From NCBI GenBank assembly GCA_964449285.1, contig CAYUZX010000049.1:1-24810 (forward strand): a stretch of DNA of 24,810 nucleotides. The letters run 5' to 3'. Under the pieces are notes generated by a model. It saw only the letters and a list, made by a program, of their open reading frames with translations, made no database searches and was not told the DNA's origin. This DNA is from QYOJ01 sp964449285 (GTDB lineage: Bacteria > Bacteroidota > Bacteroidia > Bacteroidales > FEN-979). Both the position numbers and the translations under genes were made by a program. Shown in pieces: positions 1-7,620 of this stretch. Numbering within the stretch: position 1 is the stretch's first letter; each line of letters begins with the position of its first letter.

Positions 1-743
1 GATTCGACGACCAATTGATCGATTCCGGAGATGATTCCTCCATAGATTTTAACCTGGCCAAGGAAGACGAGGGAGCGCAACACATGGTTCCCAACCATAC
101 CATTAGCAAAAACAAGAATGGTACATTGATCTGCCATAGCTTTTTCGATATCGATATAATAGTGCTTGATCGGCATCTCCGGTTCGAGTATGCTGACAAT
201 TTTTTCTGCATCCGTATAGGTTTCTGCGAGATAGGGGATGGAACCCCACTCATTGGGGCGTGCTCCGGAGGTTACGCCAACTTTCACAGGAAGATTTAAC
301 AAACTACTCAATTCAATGGCCTCCCGGATCAATTCGATCTTCTGATCAACTGTCCATCCCTGAAAATTTGAAATTGCAATAGGAATAAACACCCGGGAGA
401 GGTTGTCCTTGACTACCCCCAGGTCTTTGATGGTCTCAGGAGGATAGGAGAACCGGGCTGCAAGCTCTGCACGCATGACTGTTGCGTTGGCCTGTCCCCT
501 CACAATTGCATCAATATCGCCGGATGCAATTGCTTCTATGAGTGATTCCTCGGGAGTATTGGTCGGAATAGATGAGATCTGTTTCAACTCCTCGCCAAAG
601 GCAATTACTTCACAAAACTCTTTGGCTCTGATCAAGGAATTCACTATAGCCTCATCAGGATGAAGGATTCCGATGCCAATCCGTTTCCTGCCTGATCTGG
701 CTTTTTCAGAGATGAACCGGTCAAATGCTGTTTCAGTGTTCAT
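1..743 (-). CDS. MtxX-like / phosphotransacetylase-fold protein, C-terminus cut by the window edge
   Basis: The ORF is open to the left edge, with 247 residues visible. The start ATG (743-741) lies inside the end of the upstream ATP-grasp gene, an 11-base overlap that implies translational coupling. Visible motifs are an N-terminal IGIGILHPDEAIV segment, DIDAIVRGQANA around residues 76-87, VGVTSGARPNEWG near 154-166, and a late ANGMVGNHVLRSLVFLG segment. This pattern resembles, from memory, the phosphotransacetylase-fold family that includes MtxX (methanogenesis marker 4). Phosphotransacetylases move acyl groups between phosphate and CoA; whether this protein does so is unknown. Placed directly after a split dikinase-type phosphotransferase, it could act on the phosphorylated product (inference). 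The fold call is moderately sure; the reaction is not known. A classical Pta or phosphate butyryltransferase is less likely because the visible motifs do not match those I know. Confidence 0.6.
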   Translation of the reverse strand, partial: MNTETAFDRFISEKARSGRKRIGIGILHPDEAIVNSLIRAKEFCEVIAFGEELKQISSIPTNTPEESLIEAIASGDIDAIVRGQANATVMRAELAARFSYPPETIKDLGVVKDNLSRVFIPIAISNFQGWTVDQKIELIREAIELSSLLNLPVKVGVTSGARPNEWGSIPYLAETYTDAEKIVSILEPEMPIKHYYIDIEKAMADQCTILVFANGMVGNHVLRSLVFLGQVKIYGGIISGIDQLVVE

Positions 744-1704
744 AGGGTTGGTTGTTAGATTCCAGGGTTGTAATTGGCCGGCATTGAAGAATGTACCATT
801 TCGTTCCTTTTCTCGCCCATTCAATGTCGCACGGAAAATGAAAATATGATTCGATACGGATGATCAGATCGGCAAGCTCAAGAATCTCATCATTGCTAAG
901 TTTAGCTTTTGCTGTTTGATCAGGTGGAAGATCCTTCCAATCACTTCCTCCTTTCGCATTCAGAAAAAAACCAGCCGTCTGTTCCGAAGGGTAGCTCTCT
1001 ACAATTTGCCTGTCGCTCTTTTTAACGATATAGCTATCGGGGGTAATCGTTCCCGAAACCACTGCTTCTCCCAATCCGAAACCGGCTTCAATGATCATCT
1101 GGTCGGGATCCTGGGTGACCGGATGCACTGAAAACGCGACACCGGCTACTTCGCTGGCTACCATCTCCTGAATCACCACGGCCACTGAGATTCCGGCTGT
1201 CATCAGGTCATTCTGGAACCGGTATGCCAGGGCTCGTGGAGTAAAAAGAGATGCCCAGCATTTTTTAATATTGGAGATCAATTTTTCTCGTGTGGTTCCC
1301 AGGTAGGTGTCCAACTGTCCGGCCCAGGCCGAATCAGCACGGTCTTCGGCATTGGCGCTGGATCTGACGGCGACAAGAAAGGTATTGAGCTGATCGAAAT
1401 ACTGATAAATACGTTGGGTGATCTCTTTAGAGAGGGGGCTTTCTGTGATCCAGCCTGTTACCTTCTCTGAAAGAGAATTCAGAGCATTGATATCGCTTCC
1501 GTCAAGGGATTCCAACTCTGATCTGATTCGTTCATCCAGCTTTGCAATCCGAAAAAATTCTTCGTAACAGGATGTCAGGACCACGAAACCATCAGGGACA
1601 GGGATAGCATGAGTGAACATCTCTCCCAGGTTCGCCCCTTTGCCTCCTGCCGAATCAACATCTTTGGCTGTTATCTGGCTGAATTCCTTGACAAATGTCT
1701 CCAT
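733..1704 (-). CDS. PEP-synthase-type ATP-grasp subunit (split dikinase, nucleotide-binding part)
   Basis: A 323-residue protein equal to only the N-terminal ATP-grasp domain of PEP synthase / pyruvate phosphate dikinase. Visible family motifs are GGKGANLGEM (21-30), VRSSANAEDR (113-122), SVHPVT (192-197), GFGLGEAVVSG (208-218), IEWA (294-297) and LQCRPIT (306-312). In the family this domain uses ATP to phosphorylate a histidine on a swivelling domain. Here that domain is encoded by the gene upstream, so the two probably form one enzyme. I chose the ATG at 1704, 10 bases after the upstream stop, because it puts the family motifs at normal distances. An in-frame ATG at 1770 would add 22 poorly fitting residues and a 56-base overlap. 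The stop overlaps the start of the next gene. The domain is intact for its type; the pyruvate/PEP-binding barrel is missing from the window. Confidence 0.85.
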   Translation of the reverse strand: METFVKEFSQITAKDVDSAGGKGANLGEMFTHAIPVPDGFVVLTSCYEEFFRIAKLDERIRSELESLDGSDINALNSLSEKVTGWITESPLSKEITQRIYQYFDQLNTFLVAVRSSANAEDRADSAWAGQLDTYLGTTREKLISNIKKCWASLFTPRALAYRFQNDLMTAGISVAVVIQEMVASEVAGVAFSVHPVTQDPDQMIIEAGFGLGEAVVSGTITPDSYIVKKSDRQIVESYPSEQTAGFFLNAKGGSDWKDLPPDQTAKAKLSNDEILELADLIIRIESYFHFPCDIEWARKGTKWYILQCRPITTLESNNQPYEH

Positions 1705-1714
1705 CTCATAGAGA

Positions 1715-3088
1715 TTAGGGGAGTATCCTGACATATCCGGCATTGGCATCAACCTCCACCATTTCGCCATCTTTCAATAACTGTGTCGCCTTTTTCGTCC
1801 CGACAATACAAGGCTTTTTCAATTCCCTCGCGACAATTGCTGCGTGACAGGTGACACCACCCTCATCGGTTATAAAAGCTGCTGCTTTTCGCAATGCCGG
1901 GATGTAATCCGGCGTTGTCATGCCGGTAACAAGGATATCCCCATCGTTGACTTTGTCCAATTCACTGTCGTTGTGAACGATCGAAACAGGTCCTGTGCAA
2001 TCCCCACGGCAAACTACCATTCCTCGCAACCCTTCCGATACATCTGCCAGATCCTCTTTCAGGGAAGCCTCCTTGTGTTTCAGCAAATCTCCGGTCAGCA
2101 ACAAAAAATGGTTATCATCCAGTAAGAGGGCATCTCCGGCTTTTCGTTGTTCCAACTCCTCAGGAGGAAGCCGTTCTTCATGAGTGAAAAGCTGCAACAC
2201 CTCGTTTGCCAAATAGTAGAACAGATCATGCGGACCCAGCCCATACACCACCGATAACGATTGCCATAAAGGTTCAAGAAAAAAGAAAGCTTCAAAAAAT
2301 TTTTCGGTGCGGTAGTTCCTGAACCAGACAAACTCTTTCAACAGATCAACAGTTTTCTTCTCTTCATCGGAAAAACCATAGTGTGCAAGGGATGGAGCGG
2401 AAATGCCCATGTTGTCCAAGTCTTGCTCTTCCATGCTCTTCTTGAAGAAATCCACTGAATATCCCTGCGAGAACAGATCTCTGTATCCGAGATAACCATA
2501 TTTTTTCCAATGCTCAATTAAGGCAGATTCCACATTAAAAGTGGGGTCGGTAGCAAGTGATTTGACCCTTTTCAGGTCTCTTAATTCGAGCTCTGGTCCA
2601 TTTTTTCTCACTGGGACCGAAACTTCCAGCAGGGCATCGTTCATAGACTCCACTGTAACTCCATGCTTCTTCAGGATTTCGATCACTTTTTTCTCTATCA
2701 GTTTACTAAGGGGATGTGTAATCGGAATGAAGACTGATAAATTCTGAAAGAGTTTGGCCGATTTCCAGAATATCATCTCAAGAGTTGCCCGATCCTGCCC
2801 CTCTACCTGAATCTCCCGGCAAAACTGCACCAACTTCTCACCAGCTGTATGCCCTTGATGGGTGAAATGAAAAAATACTTCCGGTTTGTCATTCCAATGT
2901 GAAGAGATAATCTCTTCAAACCAATCCATATCGAACCAGGCATCGTTTTCAATGAATTCAAAATTACTTACATAGGTGTCAAACCCTGTTCGACGGGAAA
3001 ACAGCTTTTTGTCGTTCCATGCATGCATGAACAGGTCGCTTCCAAGCAACGAGATCCTGCGTTTCATCAGTTTTTCGAAATGAGGCAT
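1715..3088 (-). CDS. PEP-synthase-like phosphohistidine subunit with unknown N-terminal domain
   Basis: A 457-residue protein. Residues about 355-457 are a PEP-utilising-enzyme mobile (swivelling) domain: MTTPDYIPALRKA, then GGVTCHAAIVARE (410-422) with the predicted phosphohistidine H415, and PCIVGTKKAT. T413-C414-H415 has the same Thr-x-His spacing as the site that PpsR/PDRP enzymes modify in PEP synthase and PPDK. The first ~330 residues are rich in aromatic and charged residues (HWKKYGYLGYRDLF at 193-206, VWFRNYRTEKFFEAFFFLEP at 254-273). They match no catalytic domain I can name, and probably hold the acceptor site (inference). The PEP/pyruvate TIM barrel is absent. The next gene supplies the ATP-grasp partner, with the domain order opposite to PEP synthase. 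The layout recalls the alpha subunit of phenylphosphate synthase. I chose the ATG at 3088; an in-frame TTG at 3169 would lie upstream of the predicted promoter. Confidence 0.78.
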   Translation of the reverse strand: MPHFEKLMKRRISLLGSDLFMHAWNDKKLFSRRTGFDTYVSNFEFIENDAWFDMDWFEEIISSHWNDKPEVFFHFTHQGHTAGEKLVQFCREIQVEGQDRATLEMIFWKSAKLFQNLSVFIPITHPLSKLIEKKVIEILKKHGVTVESMNDALLEVSVPVRKNGPELELRDLKRVKSLATDPTFNVESALIEHWKKYGYLGYRDLFSQGYSVDFFKKSMEEQDLDNMGISAPSLAHYGFSDEEKKTVDLLKEFVWFRNYRTEKFFEAFFFLEPLWQSLSVVYGLGPHDLFYYLANEVLQLFTHEERLPPEELEQRKAGDALLLDDNHFLLLTGDLLKHKEASLKEDLADVSEGLRGMVVCRGDCTGPVSIVHNDSELDKVNDGDILVTGMTTPDYIPALRKAAAFITDEGGVTCHAAIVARELKKPCIVGTKKATQLLKDGEMVEVDANAGYVRILP

Positions 3089-3120
3089 CCGAATGGTTTT
3101 TAATGTATGTTTCCGGGATG

Positions 3121-3154
3121 CTAAAATACGACATTGCCTGATTAGAAAGCAAAA
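3121..3154 (-). promoter_or_regulatory. Candidate Bacteroidota sigma-ABfr promoter for the split dikinase operon
   Basis: Read on the minus strand, TTTTG (ending at 3150) is followed after 21 bases by TATTTTAG (3128-3121). The second box differs by one base from the TAnnTTTG -7 consensus, and the spacing fits the TTTG/-33 arrangement. Transcription would begin near 3114, about 25 bases before the ATG at 3088. The site supports the ATG over the upstream TTG as start. It is a pattern match only. Confidence 0.35.
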
Positions 3155-3203
3155 ACTTACCTTGGACAAAGATTAGACAGCGTGAACATGATATTTCAAT
3201 TAG

Positions 3204-5081
3204 TCAGAATTTTTGCATGAACGCTGCCATATCTGTTTCAGAGGCCAGACCGAGTTTTTTTCGTAACCTGTGCCGGCTTTTCTGAACTGCGGCTGTCGTG
3301 ACATTAAGAATCTGAGCAATTTCGTTGGTTCCCAGATTGATGAGGTAGTAGGCGCATATTTTTTGTTCCCCGGAAGTCAGATCCGGATAGCTCTCTCTCA
3401 GACGAGTGAAAAAACCGGGGTGGACCTCTTCAAAATGCATCTTGAACTGCTCCCAATCCCGGTCTAAATTAAGATTGGCCCGAACCGTTTGACCGATTGT
3501 TTTATGACGGGAGGAGGAATCTTCAACCGAACCATTGCCAGTCTGTTCAATCTCATGTAAAATAGACAAGAGTATCTGATTCTTGACAGTAACCTGAATG
3601 GCCGATGTAGCTAACTTCCGGTTTTGTTCCTCCAATTTGATATATTGCAGGCGATTGATCTCCTTCTCGGCAAAGACCTGGTCCTCAAAATACTTGCGTT
3701 CCACCTCTTTTTTCTCTATCTCAAGAACATGCATTTGCTGTTTTTGTTGAAACAATACAGTTTTTTGTTTAAACATCCGACGGTTATATCGGGCCAGTAC
3801 GACCAGAAGGATGACTACCAAAACCAACGCGGAGATAGCAACCACAAGCAATTGTTGGGTTTTCTGACGCAAGCTGATGTCTTTTCGTAGAATCTCGTTC
3901 TCTTTTTCCTTTTTCTCCGTTTCATACTTCGCTTCCATTTCCGCAATCTGCTTGGATTTCTCTTTGTTGAAGATACTATCTTTCAAAGCAGTATAACTTT
4001 TAAAGGCCGCAAGTGCTTGAACATACTTTCCTGAGGCTTCGTATAGGTTGGTGAGAAGATTGTAGGAATCCTTTTCGCACAGAGGTAAGTTACCTTGCTG
4101 AGCAATTTTTAAAGCATATGCCAGGTAAATATTTGCACTATCGTATTGATGCAGAGCAATGTATACTTTACCAATGTTGTTGGTAATAGTGGATATCCCG
4201 AGAAAATAATGCAACCGTTCGCTAATCAGGAGAGATTGCTTATATAGTTCCATGGCCTTTTTGTATTCGCCTTTTTTCTCATAGATCAAGCCAAGATTAT
4301 TGAATGTCCCCAGGATGGATATACTGTCATTCAGTTGCTGATTGATTATCATCGCTTCTTCAAAAAAAGCGATAGCTTTCTGAAACTGATTATTTCCAAT
4401 GGCTAAAAGGCCAAGATTGTCTAAACATTGAGAGATTCCCTTTGAATTGTCCTGTTCTCTGGAGAGATCAAGAGCTTTGGTCAGGGTGCTTTCAGCTTGC
4501 TGGTACTGTTTCAAATCCATATAAAGGCTGCCTGTGTTGTTTAAACAGGAGATCAGGAACTTTTGGTATCTTATGTTTTCCGGTTTCTTTTCGATTAATT
4601 TTTCTGTATATCTGGTTGCCTGTAATAAAATACCAAGCCCATTCTCTAGCTTTCCGGCATTTTTGTATACATTGCCTGTATTGCTGGAGGTAACCGCTAA
4701 CTGGTATAAAACATCTATATTTGTTGTATCCTTTTCATAGGCTTCTTTTATCTTGTCAATGGATTGTTCCATGAAATCAAGAGACTGTGGTGTGTTGCCT
4801 AAGATGAAATAGACGATAGCGATCTCATTTAAAACATTAGAAATCTCTACCGGATCATCCATTTGTTGGGCAATGGGAAGGGCTTCCTGGGCATAAGTCA
4901 GACTTGCCTGGGGATTATTGTTATAGGTCAACCGCGATAGTTGATTGAGGATCTGTAGCCGTTCTGCTCCTTCAGTGCCCGGCAACTTCTTCATCAGGCT
5001 ATCAAGCTTGGGATCCTGACTGAGCAAAACATTCGTGAAGAAACATAAAAGAAAAAGGAAACAGATTCTGACGAATTTCAT
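3204..5081 (-). CDS. TPR protein with membrane helix and C-terminal LuxR-type HTH (one-component regulator)
   Basis: A 625-residue protein. Residues 1-21 form a signal peptide or anchor (KFVRICFLFLLCFFTNVLLS). Tetratricopeptide repeats follow from about 40 to 370, with clear units such as NNLGLIYEKKGEYKKAMELY (261-280). A coiled coil runs about 372-405, a transmembrane helix 409-430, a second coiled coil 435-495, and a C-terminal HTH 566-620 containing LTSGEQKICAYYLINLGTNE (568-587) and a RHRLRKKL recognition segment. This architecture is common in Bacteroidota. It puts the TPRs outside the inner membrane and the DNA-binding domain inside, giving a membrane-tethered regulator with no phosphotransfer. 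The start ATG at 5081 gives a clean signal sequence; the in-frame TTG at 5099 does not. The gene lies between the chemosensory operon and the split dikinase operon, 176 bases after the former, and could regulate either. The ligand and target are unknown. Confidence 0.85.
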   Translation of the reverse strand: MKFVRICFLFLLCFFTNVLLSQDPKLDSLMKKLPGTEGAERLQILNQLSRLTYNNNPQASLTYAQEALPIAQQMDDPVEISNVLNEIAIVYFILGNTPQSLDFMEQSIDKIKEAYEKDTTNIDVLYQLAVTSSNTGNVYKNAGKLENGLGILLQATRYTEKLIEKKPENIRYQKFLISCLNNTGSLYMDLKQYQQAESTLTKALDLSREQDNSKGISQCLDNLGLLAIGNNQFQKAIAFFEEAMIINQQLNDSISILGTFNNLGLIYEKKGEYKKAMELYKQSLLISERLHYFLGISTITNNIGKVYIALHQYDSANIYLAYALKIAQQGNLPLCEKDSYNLLTNLYEASGKYVQALAAFKSYTALKDSIFNKEKSKQIAEMEAKYETEKKEKENEILRKDISLRQKTQQLLVVAISALVLVVILLVVLARYNRRMFKQKTVLFQQKQQMHVLEIEKKEVERKYFEDQVFAEKEINRLQYIKLEEQNRKLATSAIQVTVKNQILLSILHEIEQTGNGSVEDSSSRHKTIGQTVRANLNLDRDWEQFKMHFEEVHPGFFTRLRESYPDLTSGEQKICAYYLINLGTNEIAQILNVTTAAVQKSRHRLRKKLGLASETDMAAFMQKF

Positions 5082-5161
5082 AGAGTATTTCAAGTGCAAA
5101 GTAGGGGCAAGAAAAATATTAGATTTTTGAAAATAAATGTCCAGACAATTCTATCTCAAAA

Positions 5162-5169
5162 CAAAAATA
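5162..5169 (-). promoter_or_regulatory. Candidate -7 box for the TPR/HTH regulator gene
   Basis: The minus strand reads TATTTTTG, an exact match to TAnnTTTG, 80 bases upstream of the ATG at 5081. No convincing -33 TTTG box lies 19-21 bases upstream. The 176-base gap is AT-rich and also holds the perfect palindrome GATTTTAAAATC, which lacks terminator features. Confidence 0.3.
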
Positions 5170-5257
5170 ACAAACATTATTGTAATTTCTACGATTTTAA
5201 AATCATTTCACAATGACCTGTTTCATAGAGGTGTTGCCGGAGTTCATTCCTATGTTC

Positions 5258-6523
5258 TTAACCTCCTTCCGGAAGAGTGAAATAAAACACTGATCCTTTG
5301 CCAACCTGACTTTCAGCCCATATCCGTCCATCATGTTTTTCAAGGATACGTCTTACTGTAGCTAGTCCAACACCGGTTCCCGGAAACTCTTCAGTTGAAT
5401 GAAAACGCTCAAAGGGATTGAACATGGTATCAGCTTTCTCCATATCAAACCCGGCGCCATTGTCCTTCACAAAATAGACTTTTTCTCCATCGATCTCGGT
5501 TTCCCCAAACTCGATCTCCGCTTCAGTATTTTTTCCAGAATATTTCCAGGCATTTCCCAGTAAATTATCCAACACGACACCCATGAGATTCTTGTCAGCA
5601 TAACCTGAAATCCCTTCCTGGATCTTAACATGTACTATCCTGGAGGAGTCTCGCTGACGGATAAGTTGCATAACCTGGCTGGCAACATTACTCAGGTTGA
5701 CATGGTTCTTTTCAATGACAGCTCTGCCTGAACGGGAGAATTTCAGGAGATCATCAATCAGTTGTGCCATGTTTTTTGATGCATTCAGGATAGTGTCTAA
5801 AAACCCTAGTGCTTCAGGTTCGAGCCTGTCGGAATAGTCTTCAAGCATCAATTGTGTATATCCATGGATAGTATGGAGTGGCGAGCGAAGGTCGTGGGAT
5901 ACTGTGTATGAAAAGGACTCCATCTCACGGTTGGCCGAAGTCAGGTTCTCATTCATAGCCTGTAGCTGTTCCTGCACCAGGATGAGTTCATCATTTCGCT
6001 GAACAGCGGCTTCATATACTGAGAGCAATAGATCGAGAATCTGCTTTTTGTCAGAGTTTATCGCATATTTATTGCCTCTGAAAACGATTTCAAGCACCAT
6101 CTCTCCACCACCCGATCGCCTGATTTCACGATTTGCAAGTAGGTAATTGATCCGGGAGAGGAGGTACTTCTCTTCATATGGTTTCGTGATGAAGTTATCT
6201 GCTCCTGCCTGAAGCCCTTTTATGATGTCGAGCGGGTCTCTGAGAGAAGTGAGCAGGATGATTGGAATATCCTTCAGATCGGGCTCATCTTTAAGTTTTT
6301 TGCAGAATTCATACCCGTCCATGCCTGGCATCACAATATCGCTGATCACCAACACGGGCGGATCAGTAATCGCTGCATGATAGGCATCCATAGCAGTATA
6401 GAAAATCTTGTTATTCAGATTGTTCTCATCCAGGAAGTGTTTCAGCCGCTTGGCCTGAACCACCGAATCTTCAACAGCCATGATATAGCTGTCTTCCAAT
6501 ATAATATTATATCCGCTACTCAT
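5258..6523 (-). CDS. Receiver-histidine kinase (REC-HisKA-HATPase), output gene of the chemosensory operon
   Basis: A 421-residue soluble protein with no membrane segment. A receiver domain (about 12-130) has acidic E18/D19, phospho-acceptor D62 in ISDIVMPGMDGYEF, and K114 in TKP. A coiled-coil linker (165-202) leads to HisKA with H210 in VSHDLRSPLH. The ATPase domain has N-box DNLLGNAWKYSG (319-330), G1 DNGAGFD (354-360) and G2 GTGVGLATV (382-390). All catalytic residues of both modules are visible. It overlaps the cheB stop by 4 bases (ATGA), so it is the last gene of the operon, in the place where Wsp-type clusters carry a response regulator. I infer that CheA phosphorylates D62, which then tunes H210 activity toward a partner not encoded here. 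It could instead be an independent kinase caught in the operon, but the coupled start argues against that. Confidence 0.9.
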   Translation of the reverse strand: MSSGYNIILEDSYIMAVEDSVVQAKRLKHFLDENNLNNKIFYTAMDAYHAAITDPPVLVISDIVMPGMDGYEFCKKLKDEPDLKDIPIILLTSLRDPLDIIKGLQAGADNFITKPYEEKYLLSRINYLLANREIRRSGGGEMVLEIVFRGNKYAINSDKKQILDLLLSVYEAAVQRNDELILVQEQLQAMNENLTSANREMESFSYTVSHDLRSPLHTIHGYTQLMLEDYSDRLEPEALGFLDTILNASKNMAQLIDDLLKFSRSGRAVIEKNHVNLSNVASQVMQLIRQRDSSRIVHVKIQEGISGYADKNLMGVVLDNLLGNAWKYSGKNTEAEIEFGETEIDGEKVYFVKDNGAGFDMEKADTMFNPFERFHSTEEFPGTGVGLATVRRILEKHDGRIWAESQVGKGSVFYFTLPEGG

Positions 6524-7620
6524 ATTGATTGATGTTTCATTAACAAGTTAAATTGATTTATGATAGCCTGAATCATCCGCTCAGGAGGGAGAACACTACA
6601 GGAAGCGTGAAGCCGGATGGCTTCTCCGGGCATCCCATATACAAGGGATGTCTCTTCGTTCTGCACAATTGTAAAAGCTCCCATGTCCTTCAAGTTTTTT
6701 AACTCTTTGGCGCCGTCGTTACCCATGCCCGAGAGTAGGAGAGCAATCGTATTTTTGCCATAGACAGCACCTGCCGTCCGGAAGAGGAAGTTAACAGATG
6801 GACGTAATCCTTGTTCGGGGGAGGAAGAGGACATGGCGATAACTCTTCCTTGTTTAACCCCCAGATGGTGGTCGCCAGAAGGCAGATAAGCATGCCCGGG
6901 GAATAGCCGGTCTCCATCTCTTGGAATGCTTACTGGAATTGTTGACGCTTGCCCAAGCCACTGTGCGAATCCTTCCGCAAATCCTTTATCAATATGCTGA
7001 ACGATGAGGACAGGAAAGGGGAAGTCAGGAGGAATCGATTTCATGATTATCTGCAGTGCGGCCGGACCACCAGCTGACGCTCCAATTACAACGATATTAC
7101 TGGAAATGTGATTTTCCTCTTCATACCGTTTGCTGTCTGTCTTCTTCAGATCACTCTGCGTATTTTCCGGGGGTTTGAATTCACCCCTATTTCGCCGGAT
7201 TACCCGTACTTCGGAAAGTGATTTTAATGTTGAACGGTAGCTCTTGCCGTGCTTTAAGAAGTTGGGGTGCCCCGGACCAATTGGCCTGGGAAGAATGGTC
7301 AGTGCACCTGCTTCCAACGCTTTGAAGGAGAGTTGAGTTTCGCTGGGATTGTATGCAATTGAGACGATAACAATGGGGACAGGATTGTTCGCCATGATCT
7401 GACGTGTAGCTTCAAAACCGTTCATTACTGGCATGTGGATATCCATACTGATAACGTCAGGCCTCTCCCTCTCCACGAACGCGACTGCTTCAACTCCGTC
7501 GGAAACAATGCCAACGATTTCAAACTGCGGGTCTTCCGAGAGTATTAGTTTTAAAAGGTTCCTTGCCGTAAGGGAATCATCCACAATAAGTACCCGAATT
7601 TTATTTTCTTTTGTCATCAT
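6520..7620 (-). CDS. cheB: CheB protein-glutamate methylesterase (receiver-regulated)
   Basis: A 366-residue protein of normal CheB length. The N-terminal receiver (about 8-125) has D14/D15 and acceptor D60 in VISMDIHMPVMNGFE. The usual receiver lysine of the K-P pair appears to be R112 (PRPIGPG). The C-terminal methylesterase (about 174-360) carries the catalytic triad candidates S182 (IGASAGGP), H209 (QHIDKGFAEGF) and D302 (SGMGNDGA). CheB removes methyl groups from receptor glutamates, opposing CheR, and phosphorylation of the receiver normally raises activity. The start overlaps the cheA stop by 4 bases (a second ATG follows at once), and the stop overlaps the next gene by 4 bases, giving tight translational coupling. 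The K-to-R change is conservative and may be usual in WspF-type CheBs. The family assignment is very sure. Confidence 0.95.
   Translation of the reverse strand: MMTKENKIRVLIVDDSLTARNLLKLILSEDPQFEIVGIVSDGVEAVAFVERERPDVISMDIHMPVMNGFEATRQIMANNPVPIVIVSIAYNPSETQLSFKALEAGALTILPRPIGPGHPNFLKHGKSYRSTLKSLSEVRVIRRNRGEFKPPENTQSDLKKTDSKRYEEENHISSNIVVIGASAGGPAALQIIMKSIPPDFPFPVLIVQHIDKGFAEGFAQWLGQASTIPVSIPRDGDRLFPGHAYLPSGDHHLGVKQGRVIAMSSSSPEQGLRPSVNFLFRTAGAVYGKNTIALLLSGMGNDGAKELKNLKDMGAFTIVQNEETSLVYGMPGEAIRLHASCSVLPPERMIQAIINQFNLLMKHQSI

Noticed and set aside
15..663. Plus-strand ORFs at 15-299 and 475-663
   Set aside because: Both are antisense to the MtxX-like gene, whose reading frame has clear family motifs.
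1705..1770. Longer start for the ATP-grasp gene
   Set aside because: It would overlap the upstream gene by 56 bases and add 22 residues that do not look like the family N-terminus.
733..3169. A frameshifted single PEP synthase gene
   Set aside because: The phosphohistidine domain comes before the ATP-grasp domain, the reverse of PEP synthase, both frames are intact with their own stop and start, and the C-terminal barrel is missing.
5192..5203. GATTTTAAAATC palindrome as a terminator
   Set aside because: It has no GC stem and no loop, so it is not terminator-like; chance is likely in an AT-rich gap.
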